Shown here in pieces: positions 22,421 to 35,951 of a stretch of 64,000 nucleotides of DNA. Source of the stretch: Lodderomyces elongisporus (taxonomy: Eukaryota > Ascomycota > Pichiomycetes > Serinales > Debaryomycetaceae); assembly GCF_030384665.1 (NCBI RefSeq), contig NC_083675.1, positions 554,001-618,000 of the forward strand. Reading direction: 5' to 3'. Both the position numbers and the translations under genes were made by a program. Below the pieces are notes generated by a model that saw only the letters and a list, made by a program, of their open reading frames with translations, ran no database searches and had not been told where the DNA came from. Positions within the stretch are counted from its first letter, which is position 1. The number at the start of each line of letters is the position of its first letter.

Positions 22421-24161
22421 CTTTTAGCAGCAGTTGTTGTTGTTGTTGTTGTTGTTGATCATCACTTTCAGCCAAAACAACTTTTTCTATTAACTCCTTC
22501 TTTTCTGCCCGTTTCTTTAGCCATGCAAACGGTTTGAACAGAGTCGTTTTGCTCTTCTTGAACCATGAAAACGGTTTAAACAGAGTCTTTCTGCTCTTCT
22601 TGAGCCGTGCAAACAATTTGAACAGTGGTATCCTACTCTTTTTAGGCTCCTTTAATTGATTCATACAGGAATCGTTTTCCTCTGGAATCCTAATATCCAC
22701 AGAAACAAAATCGCAGTCCTCTGAGTTTTGGTTATTCCAATTGGTTCTTTCAACTGAGCTCACAGCATCTGACAAGGGGGCTGATACCAGTAAGACAGAT
22801 GTATACGGTATATCCGCGTTTCCATCTATGGTTTCAATAGCAACATGAAATGGAAATGCGCTTGGAACGTCATAGGGCGAGCTAGACTCTAATTCTGGTA
22901 TAAAAGATGTATACGGTACATCCGTGTTTCCATCTGTGGTTTCAATAGCAACATGATATGGAGCCTCTCTCGGAATGATTTCATCATCATACACCGAGCT
23001 AGACTCAAATTCTGATAAGGCAGATGTACATGGTACATCCGCGTTTCCATCTGTGGTTTTAATAGCAACATGATATGGAGCCTCTCTCGGAATGATTTCA
23101 TCATCATACACCGAGCTAGACTCAAATTCTGATAAGGCAGATGTACATGGTACATCCGCGTTTCCATCTGTGGTTTTAATAGCAACATGATATGGAGCCT
23201 CTCTCGGAATGATTTCATCATCATACACCGAGCTAGACTCAAATTCTGATAAGGCAGATGTACATGGTACATCCGCGTTTCCATCTGTGGTTTTAATAGC
23301 AACATGATATGGAGCCTCTCTCGGAATGATTTCATCATCATACACCGAGCTAGACTCAAATTCTGATAAGGCAGATGTACATGGTACATCCGCGTTTCCA
23401 TCTGTGGTTTTAATAGCAACATGATATGGAGCCTCTCTCGGAATGATTTCATCATCATACACCGAGCTAGACTCAAATTCTGATAAGGCAGATGTACATG
23501 GTACATCCGCGTTTCCATCTGTGGTTTCATTAGCAACATGAAATTGAAGTTGGCTTGGACTGTCATAGGGCGAGGTGAAGCTGTTATTGGATGCCTCCTC
23601 TACTTGGGAAGCACTCCTCAGGATTGTTACTGTGTCAGATTCCGTAATTATATCCTCCCTCCTTGTCTGGCGACTCTCGGAGGAAAAATCAATTCCAATA
23701 TTTACTGGACCTCTAAGTTTATCATAGATCAAACTTGACTCTGCATTTTGCAAAACAACTGATTCTGACGCAACTGATACTTCTGTGCCATCCAGCATAT
23801 CCATAAAATCATCGGGAAAAACACGTGGATCCTCCGCAATGCGTACAAAGATCGACTTTGGTGGAGAGAAATGCGGAGGGCTGTTCTTTGGTGGTTGCTT
23901 TGCATTCTCAGCTTCTAAAGCGCGCCTTCTAATTAATGGTATTCCGGTTGATGGCTCTGTGTAATCCAGCTTATTCTGAAAAATCTCGCCATAAGTTTCA
24001 GTTCCAGCTTTTCTTAGATACCTGGAGTCCCTATAGACTGAGCTGGGTTCTAAGATTGGTGAGCCTGATGACTCCCCTGGAAGTAAAAACCGAACCTTGG
24101 GTTTGGCGGGTTCGGAATCCTTTGCAAAGACATTTTGAAAACATTTATTAAAAAAGGGCAT
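22026..24161 (-). CDS. type 1 repeat protein, copy 5 (711 aa)
   Basis: Five 39-residue repeats (residues 208-402) and a 133-residue Gln/Leu tract from residue 569. The predicted protein appears identical to copies 8 and 9, which points to recent duplication or conversion. Confidence 0.72.
22059..22457 (-). repeat. CAA tract, Gln/Leu, 133 codons
   Basis: Copy 5 tract; same length and pattern as in copies 8, 9 and 10. Confidence 0.95.
22956..23540 (-). repeat. 117-bp coding repeat, 5 copies
   Basis: 5 x 117 bp in gene copy 5. Confidence 0.97.
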
Positions 24162-24333
24162 TGTTAATTTTTAAATTGTAGTCTTCCTCGATTATTGATG
24201 ATAAAATCTGGTTAAGGTTATCGAGTAAGGCTTGGTTGTATGTTTAATTCTGGTAAAAGAAAGAAGAAAAAGGAAAAGAAGAAGAAGAAAAGGGTAAAAG
24301 AAGGTTTGAGGTCACAAGAGTTTTGTTTGTGGA

Positions 24334-24341
24334 TATTTATA
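24334..24341 (-). promoter_or_regulatory. TATA box of gene copy 5
   Basis: TATAAATA, 173 bp before the ATG at 24,161. Confidence 0.65.
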
Positions 24342-24666
24342 CTTCACCAGGTAGCCCTCCAGTCACGCCTTGTGGTTGGGGATTAACAAGTAACTTGTGT
24401 TATGCCATATACATTTTGGTTGCAAAACCCGCGAGGAAGTGAGGGGAACAGAAGGGCGAGGAAGTCCCTCCTGGTAGCTCAGCAGTGCGTGTGCAATTGT
24501 ATGCGCTACCAAACGCGTCATATCAAAAAAACCAAATGGGTGCTGCCAATAGTGTGTGGCTGTATCAGATAGCGGACGACCAAAGTGGATAAATTGTATG
24601 TTTGGATGCATGTTGGCTCAACACAATCTACAACCTTATACATCCTGCAATGCATTCTATCTCCAC

Positions 24667-24718
24667 AAACAATTCTCGACTCATTGCAAGTTTGACGGCA
24701 ATGAGTCGAGAATTGTTT
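24667..24718. repeat. hairpin, unit 6
   Basis: Perfect arms. Confidence 0.95.
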
Positions 24719-25322
24719 TTGCGTGTTGATTATTCCAGCAAGTCTGGTGCGAATTTACAGGGAAACATTTTTCTACTGAAGTTTGAGGAAAACTGTGGGC
24801 TCAGCTACTCCCTCCCCTTCTCCCCGCCCCATACATTTACATCATATAGGCCGGGTTCCAGGTTGAACCCTACGTTGGATCCTATATCAGTTCTAGAACA
24901 TAGGGGGAATCGTGCTCCTATCAATGCTGCTGCCCACTGTAGTGGTTTTTGTAAAGTTTTATGTAAAGTTTTATGTAAAGTATACACGCACCCGCGCGTC
25001 CATCTTATGTGTATCTAACCTGTACCTTACCTGTATCCTACCTGTCTCCTACATGTGTCTTACGTGTATCCTACGTGTATCTAAGGTTGACTCGTTCACA
25101 GCAGCTCACGTGCGCGCACACATACACATACTCCAACCCGAGATACTCCAGTTTACAATGACAGCGATTGCGCGAAATATACAGAACGTTCAATTTGAGA
25201 AATAATTTGTAGGCTGAGTGCGAAATAGAAAAATGGTTCAATTACAAATAGCAGAGTGCATACAAAAACAGAAAGGTGTGTTAATATTAAAAAAAAAGTG
25301 CAAAGATTAATAGCAGGAACAG

Positions 25323-25860
25323 CAACACCATCAGCAACACCATCAGCAACACCATCAGCAACACCATCAGCAACACAACCAGTGACACAACCAGACATAA
25401 CATCAGTAACACCACCAGACATAACACCAGCAACACAGCCAGACATAACATCAGTAACACCACCAGTAACTAAACCAGTGACTCAACCAGTGACTCAACC
25501 AGTGACACAACCAGTAACTCAACCAGTGACACAACCAGTAACTCAACTAATAACACAACCAGTAACTCAACTAGTGACACAACCAGTAACACAACCAGTA
25601 ACTCAACTAGTAACTCAACCAGTGACACAACCAGTGACACAACCAGTAACTCAACTAATAACGCAACCAGTAACTCAACTAGTGACACAACCAGTAACTC
25701 AACCAGTAACTCAACCAGTAACTCAACCAGTAACTCAACCAGTAACTCAACTAGTAACTCAACCAGTAACTCAACCAGTGACACAACCAGTAACACAACC
25801 AGTGACACAACCAGTAACACAACCAGTAACTCAACCAGTGACACAACCAGTAACACAACC
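25323..25860 (+). repeat. 12-bp minisatellite, unit 6 (538 bp)
   Basis: Carries CACAGCCAG and TAACGCAACC single-base variants shared only with unit 7. Confidence 0.95.
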
Positions 25861-26119
25861 AGGAATAACACCAGAAACATTTTTGACAAGTTTAGATGGC
25901 ATAGTTTGAGTTTGGTCGACGTCGGATAGCACACACTATAATAAATATGTTGGATATAATAAATATGATAAATATGATAAATATTAGTGGTGCTATTCCA
26001 ACACGAGCAAACAATGATTTTGATGCAACATTAACAGACCCCGGAAGCAGATTCCACAAGCTTTTCTTCTGCACCATCTGAAACAACCTGCACGGTGACT
26101 TACACAACCCAACCTGTGA

Positions 26120-26338
26120 TTATATGATCCCGCTGTGCCTTGTTGATACCCCTAGTGCATATGCATCCTCCACATTTTTCGTCCCCCGTACAAGATCATA
26201 CGACAAAGGCGCCATTTTGTCGCAGGATCTGCCAAGTTCAGAATAAATGTGTGAGTCAGCAGCTACACTAGTGCAATGTTGTGGTAGGCTATGGGAAACG
26301 GTAGCAGAGGTCAGTGGGCTCCCCTGCTTTGGGATCAT
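26120..26338 (-). pseudogene. MIPKQG frame, stopped, unit 6
   Basis: Same TAA as unit 1. Confidence 0.3.
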
Positions 26339-26425
26339 GGTTGGGTTTGTGATATAGTCATCCGTGAAGCAGCAACAGAGGTAACATCAGAAATAGCATC
26401 AGTGACAGTATCGGTGGTAGCTTTA

Positions 26426-26690
26426 GACAGAGAAGGGAATTTCTAAGGACCATATCAAGCAACTCTGGGCGGGACGAGATCACCTTATTGAAGGCTTCTT
26501 CTGTGACCTGCAGTATGGGGACCCTCTTATAAAGTGTAATGAAGTCGCCCTCAGAATGGCTCTTAGTTCCCAGTTTAGTGCTATTCATGTAATGGATGTC
26601 TGCAAAGTTAACTGCAGCTCAGATCTATTGGCACAATTCACCGCAGTATGAATCGACGGGAGTCTTAAACTTGTCAAAGTGGAAGAAATT
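26426..26690 (-). pseudogene. domain remnant, unit 6
   Basis: CATG allele as in unit 5. Confidence 0.85.
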
Positions 26691-26714
26691 GATGTTTTTC
26701 TGGTTAATATTGTT

Positions 26715-26720
26715 TTTATT
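26715..26720 (-). terminator. poly(A) signal of gene copy 6
   Basis: AATAAA downstream of the stop at 26,773. Confidence 0.55.
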
Positions 26721-26772
26721 TTTAGTTTGTGTTGTGTTTTTCGTGTTTTGTGTTTCTTTTGTGATATCGATA

Positions 26773-26928
26773 TCACACTAGTTCAAATGGTTGAGGTAGC
26801 GACGGTTGTTGTTGTTGTAATAGTAGTAGTAGTTGTTGTTGTTGTTGTTGTAGTTGTTGTTGTAATAGTTGTTGTTGTTGTTGTTGTTGTTGTAATAGTT
26901 GTTGTAGCTGTTGTTGTTGTTGTTGTAG

Positions 26929-26965
<37 letters not shown>

Positions 26966-28785
26966 AGTTGTTGTTGTAGCTGTTGTTGTAATAGTTGTTG
27001 TTGTTGTTGTTGTTGTTGTAATAGTTGTTGTTGTTGTTGTTGTAATAGTAGTTGTTGTTGTAATAGTTGTTGTTGTTGTTGTTGTTGTTGTAATAGTTGT
27101 TGTTGTTGTTGTAGTTGTTGTTGTAGTTGTTGTTGTAGCTGTTGTTGTTGTTGTTGTAGTTCTTTTAGCAGCAGTTGTTGTTGTTGTTGTTGTTGTTGAT
27201 CATCACTTTCAGCCAAAACAACTTTTTCTATTAACTCCTTCTTTTCTGCCCGTTTCTTTAGCCATGCAAACGGTTTGAACAGAGTCGTTTTGCTCTTCTT
27301 GAACCATGAAAACGGTTTAAACAGAGTCTTTCTGCTCTTCTTGAGCCGTGCAAACAATTTGAACAGTGGTATCCTACTCTTTTTAGGCTCCTTTAATTGA
27401 TTCATACAGGAATCGTTTTCCTCTGGAATCCTAATATCCACAGAAACAAAATCGCAGTCCTCTGAGTTTTGGTTATTCCAATTGGTTCTTTCAACTGAGC
27501 TCACAGCATCTGACAAGGGGGCTGATACCAGTAAGACAGATGTATACGGTATATCCGCGTTTCCATCTATGGTTTCAATAGCAACATGAAATGGAAATGC
27601 GCTTGGAACGTCATAGGGCGAGCTAGACTCTAATTCTGGTATAAAAGATGTATACGGTACATCCGTGTTTCCATCTGTGGTTTCAATAGCAACATGATAT
27701 GGAGCCTCTCTCGGAATGATTTCATCATCATACACCGAGCTAGACTCAAATTCTGATAAGGCAGATGTACATGGTACATCCGCGTTTCCATCTGTGGTTT
27801 TAATAGCAACATGATATGGAGCCTCTCTCGGAATGATTTCATCATCATACACCGAGCTAGACTCAAATTCTGATAAGGCAGATGTACATGGTACATCCGC
27901 GTTTCCATCTGTGGTTTTAATAGCAACATGATATGGAGCCTCTCTCGGAATGATTTCATCATCATACACCGAGCTAGACTCAAATTCTGATAAGGCAGAT
28001 GTACATGGTACATCCGCGTTTCCATCTGTGGTTTTAATAGCAACATGATATGGAGCCTCTCTCGGAATGATTTCATCATCATACACCGAGCTAGACTCAA
28101 ATTCTGATAAGGCAGATGTACATGGTACATCCGCGTTTCCATCTGTGGTTTCATTAGCAACATGAAATTGAAGTTGGCTTGGACTGTCATAGGGCGAGGT
28201 GAAGCTGTTATTGGATGCCTCCTCTACTTGGGAAGCACTCCTCAGGATTGTTACTGTGTCAGATTCCGTAATTATATCCTCCCTCCTTGTCTGGCGACTC
28301 TCGGAGGAAAAATCAATTCCAATATTTACTGGACCTCTAAGTTTATCATAGATCAAACTTGACTCTGCATTTTGCAAAACAACTGATTCTGACGCAACTG
28401 ATACTTCTGTGCCATCCAGCATATCCATAAAATCATCGGGAAAAACACGTGGATCCTCCGCAATGCGTACAAAGATCGACTTTGGTGGAGAGAAATGCGG
28501 AGGGCTGTTCTTTGGTGGTTGCTTTGCATTCTCAGCTTCTAAAGCGCGCCTTCTAATTAATGGTATTCCGGTTGATGGCTCTGTGTAATCCAGCTTATTC
28601 TGAAAAATCTCGCCATAAGTTTCAGTTCCAGCTTTTCTTAGATACCTGGAGTCCCTATAGACTGAGCTGGGTTCTAAGATTGGTGAGCCTGATGACTCCC
28701 CTGGAAGTAAAAACCGAACCTTGGGTTTGGCGGGTTCGGAATCCTTTGCAAAGACATTTTGAAAACATTTATTAAAAAAGGGCAT
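26773..28785 (-). CDS. type 1 repeat protein, copy 6 (670 aa)
   Basis: Four 39-residue repeats (residues 208-363) and a 131-residue Gln/Leu tract from residue 530. It lacks the first Gln block and its LLLKE separator that copies with a longer N-terminal Gln segment have; this form is shared only with copy 7. Confidence 0.72.
26806..27198 (-). repeat. CAA tract, Gln/Leu, 131 codons
   Basis: Copy 6 tract; only one LLLKE separator. Confidence 0.95.
27697..28164 (-). repeat. 117-bp coding repeat, 4 copies
   Basis: 4 x 117 bp in gene copy 6. Confidence 0.97.
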
Positions 28786-28957
28786 TGTTAATTTTTAAAT
28801 TGTAGTCTTCCTCGATTATTGATGATAAAATCTGGTTAAGGTTATCGAGTAAGGCTTGGTTGTATGTTTAATTCTGGTAAAAGAAAGAAGAAAAAGGAAA
28901 AGAAGAAGAAGAAAAGGGTAAAAGAAGGTTTGAGGTCACAAGAGTTTTGTTTGTGGA

Positions 28958-28965
28958 TATTTATA
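28958..28965 (-). promoter_or_regulatory. TATA box of gene copy 6
   Basis: TATAAATA, 173 bp before the ATG at 28,785. Confidence 0.65.
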
Positions 28966-29290
28966 CTTCACCAGGTAGCCCTCCAGTCACGCCTTGTGGT
29001 TGGGGATTAACAAGTAACTTGTGTTATGCCATATACATTTTGGTTGCAAAACCCGCGAGGAAGTGAGGGGAACAGAAGGGCGAGGAAGTCCCTCCTGGTA
29101 GCTCAGCAGTGCGTGTGCAATTGTATGCGCTACCAAACGCGTCATATCAAAAAAACCAAATGGGTGCTGCCAATAGTGTATGGCTGTATCAGATAGCGGA
29201 CGACCAGAGTGGATAAATCGTATGTTTGGATGCATGTTGGCTCAACACAATCTACAACCTTATACATCCTGCAATGCATTCTATCTCCAC

Positions 29291-29342
29291 AAACAATTCT
29301 CGACTCATTGCAAGTTTGACGGCAATGAGTCGAGAATTGTTT
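29291..29342. repeat. hairpin, unit 7
   Basis: Perfect arms; flank variant as in unit 5. Confidence 0.95.
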
Positions 29343-29946
29343 TTGCGTGTTGATTATTCCAGCAAGTCTGGTGCGAATTTACAGGGAAACATTTTTCTAC
29401 TGAAGTTTGAGGAAAACTGTGGGCTCAGCTACTCCCTCCCCTTCTCCCCGCCCCATACATTTACATCATATAGGCCGGGTTCCAGGTTGAACCCTACGTT
29501 GGATCCTATATCAGTTCTAGAACATAGGGGGAATCGTGCTCCTATCAATGCTGCTGCCCACTGTAGTGGTTTTTGTAAAGTTTTATGTAAAGTTTTTTGT
29601 AAAGTATACACGCACCCGCGCGTCCATCTTATGTGTATCTAACCTGTACCTTACCTGTATCCTACCTGTCTCCTACATGTGTCTTACGTGTATCCTACGT
29701 GTATCTAAGGTTGACTCGTTCACAGCAGCTCACGTGCGCGCACACATACACATACTCCAACCCGAGATACTCCAGTTTACAATGACAGCGATTGCGCGAA
29801 ATATACAGAACGTTCAATTTGAGAAATAATTTGTAGGCTGAGTGCGAAATAGAAAAATGGTTCAATTACAAATAGCAGAGTGCATACAAAAACAGAAAGG
29901 TGTGTTAATATTAAAAAAAAAGTGCAAAGATTAATAGCAGGAACAG

Positions 29947-30496
29947 CAACACCATCAGCAACACCATCAGCAACACCATCAGCAACACCATCAGCAACAC
30001 CATCAGCAACACAACCAGTGACACAACCAGACATAACATCAGTAACACCACCAGACATAACACCAGCAACACAGCCAGACATAACATCAGTAACACCACC
30101 AGTAACTAAACCAGTGACTCAACCAGTGACTCAACCAGTGACACAACCAGTAACTCAACCAGTGACACAACCAGTAACTCAACTAATAACACAACCAGTA
30201 ACTCAACTAGTGACACAACCAGTAACACAACCAGTAACTCAACTAGTAACTCAACCAGTGACACAACCAGTGACACAACCAGTAACTCAACTAATAACGC
30301 AACCAGTAACTCAACTAGTGACACAACCAGTAACTCAACCAGTAACTCAACCAGTAACTCAACCAGTAACTCAACCAGTAACTCAACTAGTAACTCAACC
30401 AGTAACTCAACCAGTGACACAACCAGTAACACAACCAGTGACACAACCAGTAACACAACCAGTAACTCAACCAGTGACACAACCAGTAACACAACC
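29947..30496 (+). repeat. 12-bp minisatellite, unit 7 (550 bp)
   Basis: One more CAACACCATCAG unit than unit 6, otherwise with the same marker variants. Confidence 0.95.
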
Positions 30497-30755
30497 AGGA
30501 ATAACACCAGAAACATTTTTGACAAGTTTAGATGGCATAGTTTGAGTTTGGTCGACGTCGGATAGCACACACTATAATAAATATGTTGGATATAATAAAT
30601 ATGATAAATATGATAAATATTAGTGGTGCTATTCCAACACGAGCAAACAATGATTTTGATGCAACATTAACAGACCCCGGAAGCAGATTCCACAAGCTTT
30701 TCTTCTGCACCATCTGAAACAACCTGCACGGTGACTTACACAACCCAACCTGTGA

Positions 30756-30974
30756 TTATATGATCCCGCTGTGCCTTGTTGATACCCCTAGTGCATATGC
30801 ATCCTCCACATTTTTCGTCCCCCGTACAAGATCATACGACAAAGGCGCCATTTTGTCGCAGGATCTGCCAAGTTCAGAATAAATGTGTGAGTCAGCAGCT
30901 ACACTAGTGCAATGTTGTGGTAGGCTATGGGAAACGGTAGCAGAGGTCAGTGGGCTCCCCTGCTTTGGGATCAT
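30756..30974 (-). pseudogene. MIPKQG frame, stopped, unit 7
   Basis: Same TAA as unit 1. Confidence 0.3.
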
Positions 30975-31061
30975 GGTTGGGTTTGTGATATAGTCATCCG
31001 TGAAGCAGCAACAGAGGTAACATCAGAAATAGCATCAGTGACAGTATCGGTGGTAGCTTTA

Positions 31062-31326
31062 GACAGAGAAGGGAATTTCTAAGGACCATATCAAGCAACT
31101 CTGGGCGGGACGAGATCACCTTATTGAAGGCTTCTTCTGTGACCTGCAGTATGGGGACCCTCTTATAAAGTGTAATGAAGTCGCCCTCAGAATGGCTCTT
31201 AGTTCCCAGTTTAGTGCTATTCATGTAATGGATGTCTGCAAAGTTAACTGCAGCTCAGATCTATTGGCACAATTCACCGCAGTATGAATCGACGGGAGTC
31301 TTAAACTTGTCAAAGTGGAAGAAATT
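31062..31326 (-). pseudogene. domain remnant, unit 7
   Basis: CATG allele. Confidence 0.85.
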
Positions 31327-31350
31327 GATGTTTTTCTGGTTAATATTGTT

Positions 31351-31356
31351 TTTATT
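31351..31356 (-). terminator. poly(A) signal of gene copy 7
   Basis: AATAAA downstream of the stop at 31,409. Confidence 0.55.
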
Positions 31357-31408
31357 TTTAGTTTGTGTTGTGTTTTTCGTGTTTTGTGTTTCTTTTGTGA
31401 TATCGATA

Positions 31409-31564
31409 TCACACTAGTTCAAATGGTTGAGGTAGCGACGGTTGTTGTTGTTGTAATAGTAGTAGTAGTTGTTGTTGTTGTTGTTGTAGTTGTTGTTGTA
31501 ATAGTTGTTGTTGTTGTTGTTGTTGTTGTAATAGTTGTTGTAGCTGTTGTTGTTGTTGTTGTAG

Positions 31565-31601
<37 letters not shown>

Positions 31602-33304
31602 AGTTGTTGTTGTAGCTGTTGTTGTAATAGTTGTTGTTGTTGTTGTTGTTGTTGTAATAGTTGTTGTTGTTGTTGTTGTAATAGTAGTTGTTGTTGTAAT
31701 AGTTGTTGTTGTTGTTGTTGTTGTTGTAATAGTTGTTGTTGTTGTTGTAGTTGTTGTTGTAGTTGTTGTTGTAGCTGTTGTTGTTGTTGTTGTAGTTCTT
31801 TTAGCAGCAGTTGTTGTTGTTGTTGTTGTTGTTGATCATCACTTTCAGCCAAAACAACTTTTTCTATTAACTCCTTCTTTTCTGCCCGTTTCTTTAGCCA
31901 TGCAAACGGTTTGAACAGAGTCGTTTTGCTCTTCTTGAACCATGAAAACGGTTTAAACAGAGTCTTTCTGCTCTTCTTGAGCCGTGCAAACAATTTGAAC
32001 AGTGGTATCCTACTCTTTTTAGGCTCCTTTAATTGATTCATACAGGAATCGTTTTCCTCTGGAATCCTAATATCCACAGAAACAAAATCGCAGTCCTCTG
32101 AGTTTTGGTTATTCCAATTGGTTCTTTCAACTGAGCTCACAGCATCTGACAAGGGGGCTGATACCAGTAAGACAGATGTATACGGTATATCCGCGTTTCC
32201 ATCTATGGTTTCAATAGCAACATGAAATGGAAATGCGCTTGGAACGTCATAGGGCGAGCTAGACTCTAATTCTGGTATAAAAGATGTATACGGTACATCC
32301 GTGTTTCCATCTGTGGTTTCAATAGCAACATGATATGGAGCCTCTCTCGGAATGATTTCATCATCATACACCGAGCTAGACTCAAATTCTGATAAGGCAG
32401 ATGTACATGGTACATCCGCGTTTCCATCTGTGGTTTTAATAGCAACATGATATGGAGCCTCTCTCGGAATGATTTCATCATCATACACCGAGCTAGACTC
32501 AAATTCTGATAAGGCAGATGTACATGGTACATCCGCGTTTCCATCTGTGGTTTTAATAGCAACATGATATGGAGCCTCTCTCGGAATGATTTCATCATCA
32601 TACACCGAGCTAGACTCAAATTCTGATAAGGCAGATGTACATGGTACATCCGCGTTTCCATCTGTGGTTTCATTAGCAACATGAAATTGAAGTTGGCTTG
32701 GACTGTCATAGGGCGAGGTGAAGCTGTTATTGGATGCCTCCTCTACTTGGGAAGCACTCCTCAGGATTGTTACTGTGTCAGATTCCGTAATTATATCCTC
32801 CCTCCTTGTCTGGCGACTCTCGGAGGAAAAATCAATTCCAATATTTACTGGACCTCTAAGTTTATCATAGATCAAACTTGACTCTGCATTTTGCAAAACA
32901 ACTGATTCTGACGCAACTGATACTTCTGTGCCATCCAGCATATCCATAAAATCATCGGGAAAAACACGTGGATCCTCCGCAATGCGTACAAAGATCGACT
33001 TTGGTGGAGAGAAATGCGGAGGGCTGTTCTTTGGTGGTTGCTTTGCATTCTCAGCTTCTAAAGCGCGCCTTCTAATTAATGGTATTCCGGTTGATGGCTC
33101 TGTGTAATCCAGCTTATTCTGAAAAATCTCGCCATAAGTTTCAGTTCCAGCTTTTCTTAGATACCTGGAGTCCCTATAGACTGAGCTGGGTTCTAAGATT
33201 GGTGAGCCTGATGACTCCCCTGGAAGTAAAAACCGAACCTTGGGTTTGGCGGGTTCGGAATCCTTTGCAAAGACATTTTGAAAACATTTATTAAAAAAGG
33301 GCAT
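31409..33304 (-). CDS. type 1 repeat protein, copy 7 (631 aa)
   Basis: The shortest full copy: three 39-residue repeats (residues 208-324) and the same 131-residue Gln/Leu tract as copy 6, so the two differ by exactly one 39-residue repeat. Confidence 0.72.
31442..31834 (-). repeat. CAA tract, Gln/Leu, 131 codons
   Basis: Copy 7 tract; same as copy 6. Confidence 0.95.
32333..32683 (-). repeat. 117-bp coding repeat, 3 copies
   Basis: 3 x 117 bp in gene copy 7. Confidence 0.97.
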
Positions 33305-33476
33305 TGTTAATTTTTAAATTGTAGTCTTCCTCGATTATTGATGATAAAATCTGGTTAAGGTTATCGAGTAAGGCTTGGTTGTATGTTTAATTCTGGTAAA
33401 AGAAAGAAGAAAAAGGAAAAGAAGAAGAAGAAAAGGGTAAAAGAAGGTTTGAGGTCACAAGAGTTTTGTTTGTGGA

Positions 33477-33484
33477 TATTTATA
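33477..33484 (-). promoter_or_regulatory. TATA box of gene copy 7
   Basis: TATAAATA, 173 bp before the ATG at 33,304. Confidence 0.65.
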
Positions 33485-33809
33485 CTTCACCAGGTAGCCC
33501 TCCAGTCACGCCTTGTGGTTGGGGATTAACAAGTAACTTGTGTTATGCCATATACATTTTGGTTGCAAAACCCGCGAGGAAGTGAGGGGAACAGAAGGGC
33601 GAGGAAGTCCCTCCTGGTAGCTCAGCAGTGCGTGTGCAATTGTATGCGCTACCAAACGCGTCATATCAAAAAAACCAAATGGGTGCTGCCAATAGTGTGT
33701 GGCTGTATCAGATAGCGGACGACCAAAGTGGATAAATTGTATGTTTGGATGCATGTTGGCTCAACACAATCTACAACCTTATACATCCTGCAATGCATTC
33801 TATCTCCAC

Positions 33810-33861
33810 AAACAATTCTCGACTCATTGCAAGTTTGACGGCAATGAGTCGAGAATTGTTT
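33810..33861. repeat. hairpin, unit 8
   Basis: Perfect arms. Confidence 0.95.
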
Positions 33862-34465
33862 TTGCGTGTTGATTATTCCAGCAAGTCTGGTGCGAATTTA
33901 CAGGGAAACATTTTTCTACTGAAGTTTGAGGAAAACTGTGGGCTCAGCTACTCCCTCCCCTTCTCCCCGCCCCATACATTTACATCATATAGGCCGGGTT
34001 CCAGGTTGAACCCTACGTTGGATCCTATATCAGTTCTAGAACATAGGGGGAATCGTGCTCCTATCAATGCTGCTGCCCACTGTAGTGGTTTTTGTAAAGT
34101 TTTATGTAAAGTTTTTTGTAAAGTATACACGCACCCGCGCGTCCATCTTATGTGTATCTAACCTGTACCTTACCTGTATCCTACCTGTCTCCTACATGTG
34201 TCTTACGTGTATCCTACGTGTATCTAAGGTTGACTCGTTCACAGCAGCTCACGTGCGCGCACACATACACATACTCCAACCCGAGATACTCCAGTTTACA
34301 ATGACAGCGATTGCGCGAAATATACAGAACGTTCAATTTGAGAAATAATTTGTAGGCTGAGTGCGAAATAGAAAAATGGTTCAATTACAAATAGCAGAGT
34401 GCATACAAAAACAGAAAGGTGTGTTAATATTAAAAAAAAAGTGCAAAGATTAATAGCAGGAACAG

Positions 34466-35039
34466 CAACACCATCAGCAACACCATCAGCAACACCATCA
34501 GCAACACCATCAGCAACACAACCAGTGACACAACCAGACATAACATCAGTAACACCACCAGACATAACACCAGCAACACAACCAGACATAACATCAGTAA
34601 CACCACCAGTAACTAAACCAGTGACTCAACCAGTGACTCAACCAGTGACACAACCAGTGACACAACCAGTGACACAACCAGTAACTCAACCAGTGACACA
34701 ACCAGTAACTCAACTAATAACACAACCAGTAACTCAACTAGTGACACAACCAGTAACACAACCAGTAACTCAACTAGTAACTCAACCAGTGACACAACCA
34801 GTGACACAACCAGTAACTCAACTAATAACACAACCAGTAACTCAACTAGTGACACAACCAGTAACTCAACCAGTAACTCAACCAGTAACTCAACCAGTAA
34901 CTCAACCAGTAACTCAACCAGTAACTCAACTAGTAACTCAACCAGTAACTCAACCAGTGACACAACCAGTAACACAACCAGTGACACAACCAGTAACACA
35001 ACCAGTAACTCAACCAGTGACACAACCAGTAACACAACC
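34466..35039 (+). repeat. 12-bp minisatellite, unit 8 (574 bp)
   Basis: Expanded form, same length as unit 4 but with a different order of variants in the middle. Confidence 0.95.
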
Positions 35040-35298
35040 AGGAATAACACCAGAAACATTTTTGACAAGTTTAGATGGCATAGTTTGAGTTTGGTCGACG
35101 TCGGATAGCACACACTATAATAAATATGTTGGATATAATAAATATGATAAATATGATAAATATTAGTGGTGCTATTCCAACACGAGCAAACAATGATTTT
35201 GATGCAACATTAACAGACCCCGGAAGCAGATTCCACAAGCTTTTCTTCTGCACCATCTGAAACAACCTGCACGGTGACTTACACAACCCAACCTGTGA

Positions 35299-35517
35299 TT
35301 ATATGATCCCGCTGTGCCTTGTTGATACCCCTAGTGCATATGCATCCTCCACATTTTTCGTCCCCCGTACAAGATCATACGACAAAGGCGCCATTTTGTC
35401 GCAGGATCTGCCAAGTTCAGAATAAATGTGTGAGTCAGCAGCTACACTAGTGCAATGTTGTGGTAGGCTATGGGAAACGGTAGCAGAGGTCAGTGGGCTC
35501 CCCTGCTTTGGGATCAT
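35299..35517 (-). pseudogene. MIPKQG frame, stopped, unit 8
   Basis: Same TAA as unit 1. Confidence 0.3.
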
Positions 35518-35604
35518 GGTTGGGTTTGTGATATAGTCATCCGTGAAGCAGCAACAGAGGTAACATCAGAAATAGCATCAGTGACAGTATCGGTGGTAGC
35601 TTTA

Positions 35605-35869
35605 GACAGAGAAGGGAATTTCTAAGGACCATATCAAGCAACTCTGGGCGGGACGAGATCACCTTATTGAAGGCTTCTTCTGTGACCTGCAGTATGGGGA
35701 CCCTCTTATAAAGTGTAATGAAGTCGCCCTCAGAATGGCTCTTAGTTCCCAGTTTAGTGCTATTCATGTAATGGATGTCTGCAAAGTTAACTGCAGCTCA
35801 GATCTATTGGCACAATTCACCGCAGTATGAATCGACGGGAGTCTTAAACTTGTCAAAGTGGAAGAAATT
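35605..35869 (-). pseudogene. domain remnant, unit 8
   Basis: CATG allele. Confidence 0.85.
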
Positions 35870-35893
35870 GATGTTTTTCTGGTTAATATTGTT

Positions 35894-35899
35894 TTTATT
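35894..35899 (-). terminator. poly(A) signal of gene copy 8
   Basis: AATAAA downstream of the stop at 35,952. Confidence 0.55.
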
Positions 35900-35951
35900 T
35901 TTAGTTTGTGTTGTGTTTTTCGTGTTTTGTGTTTCTTTTGTGATATCGATA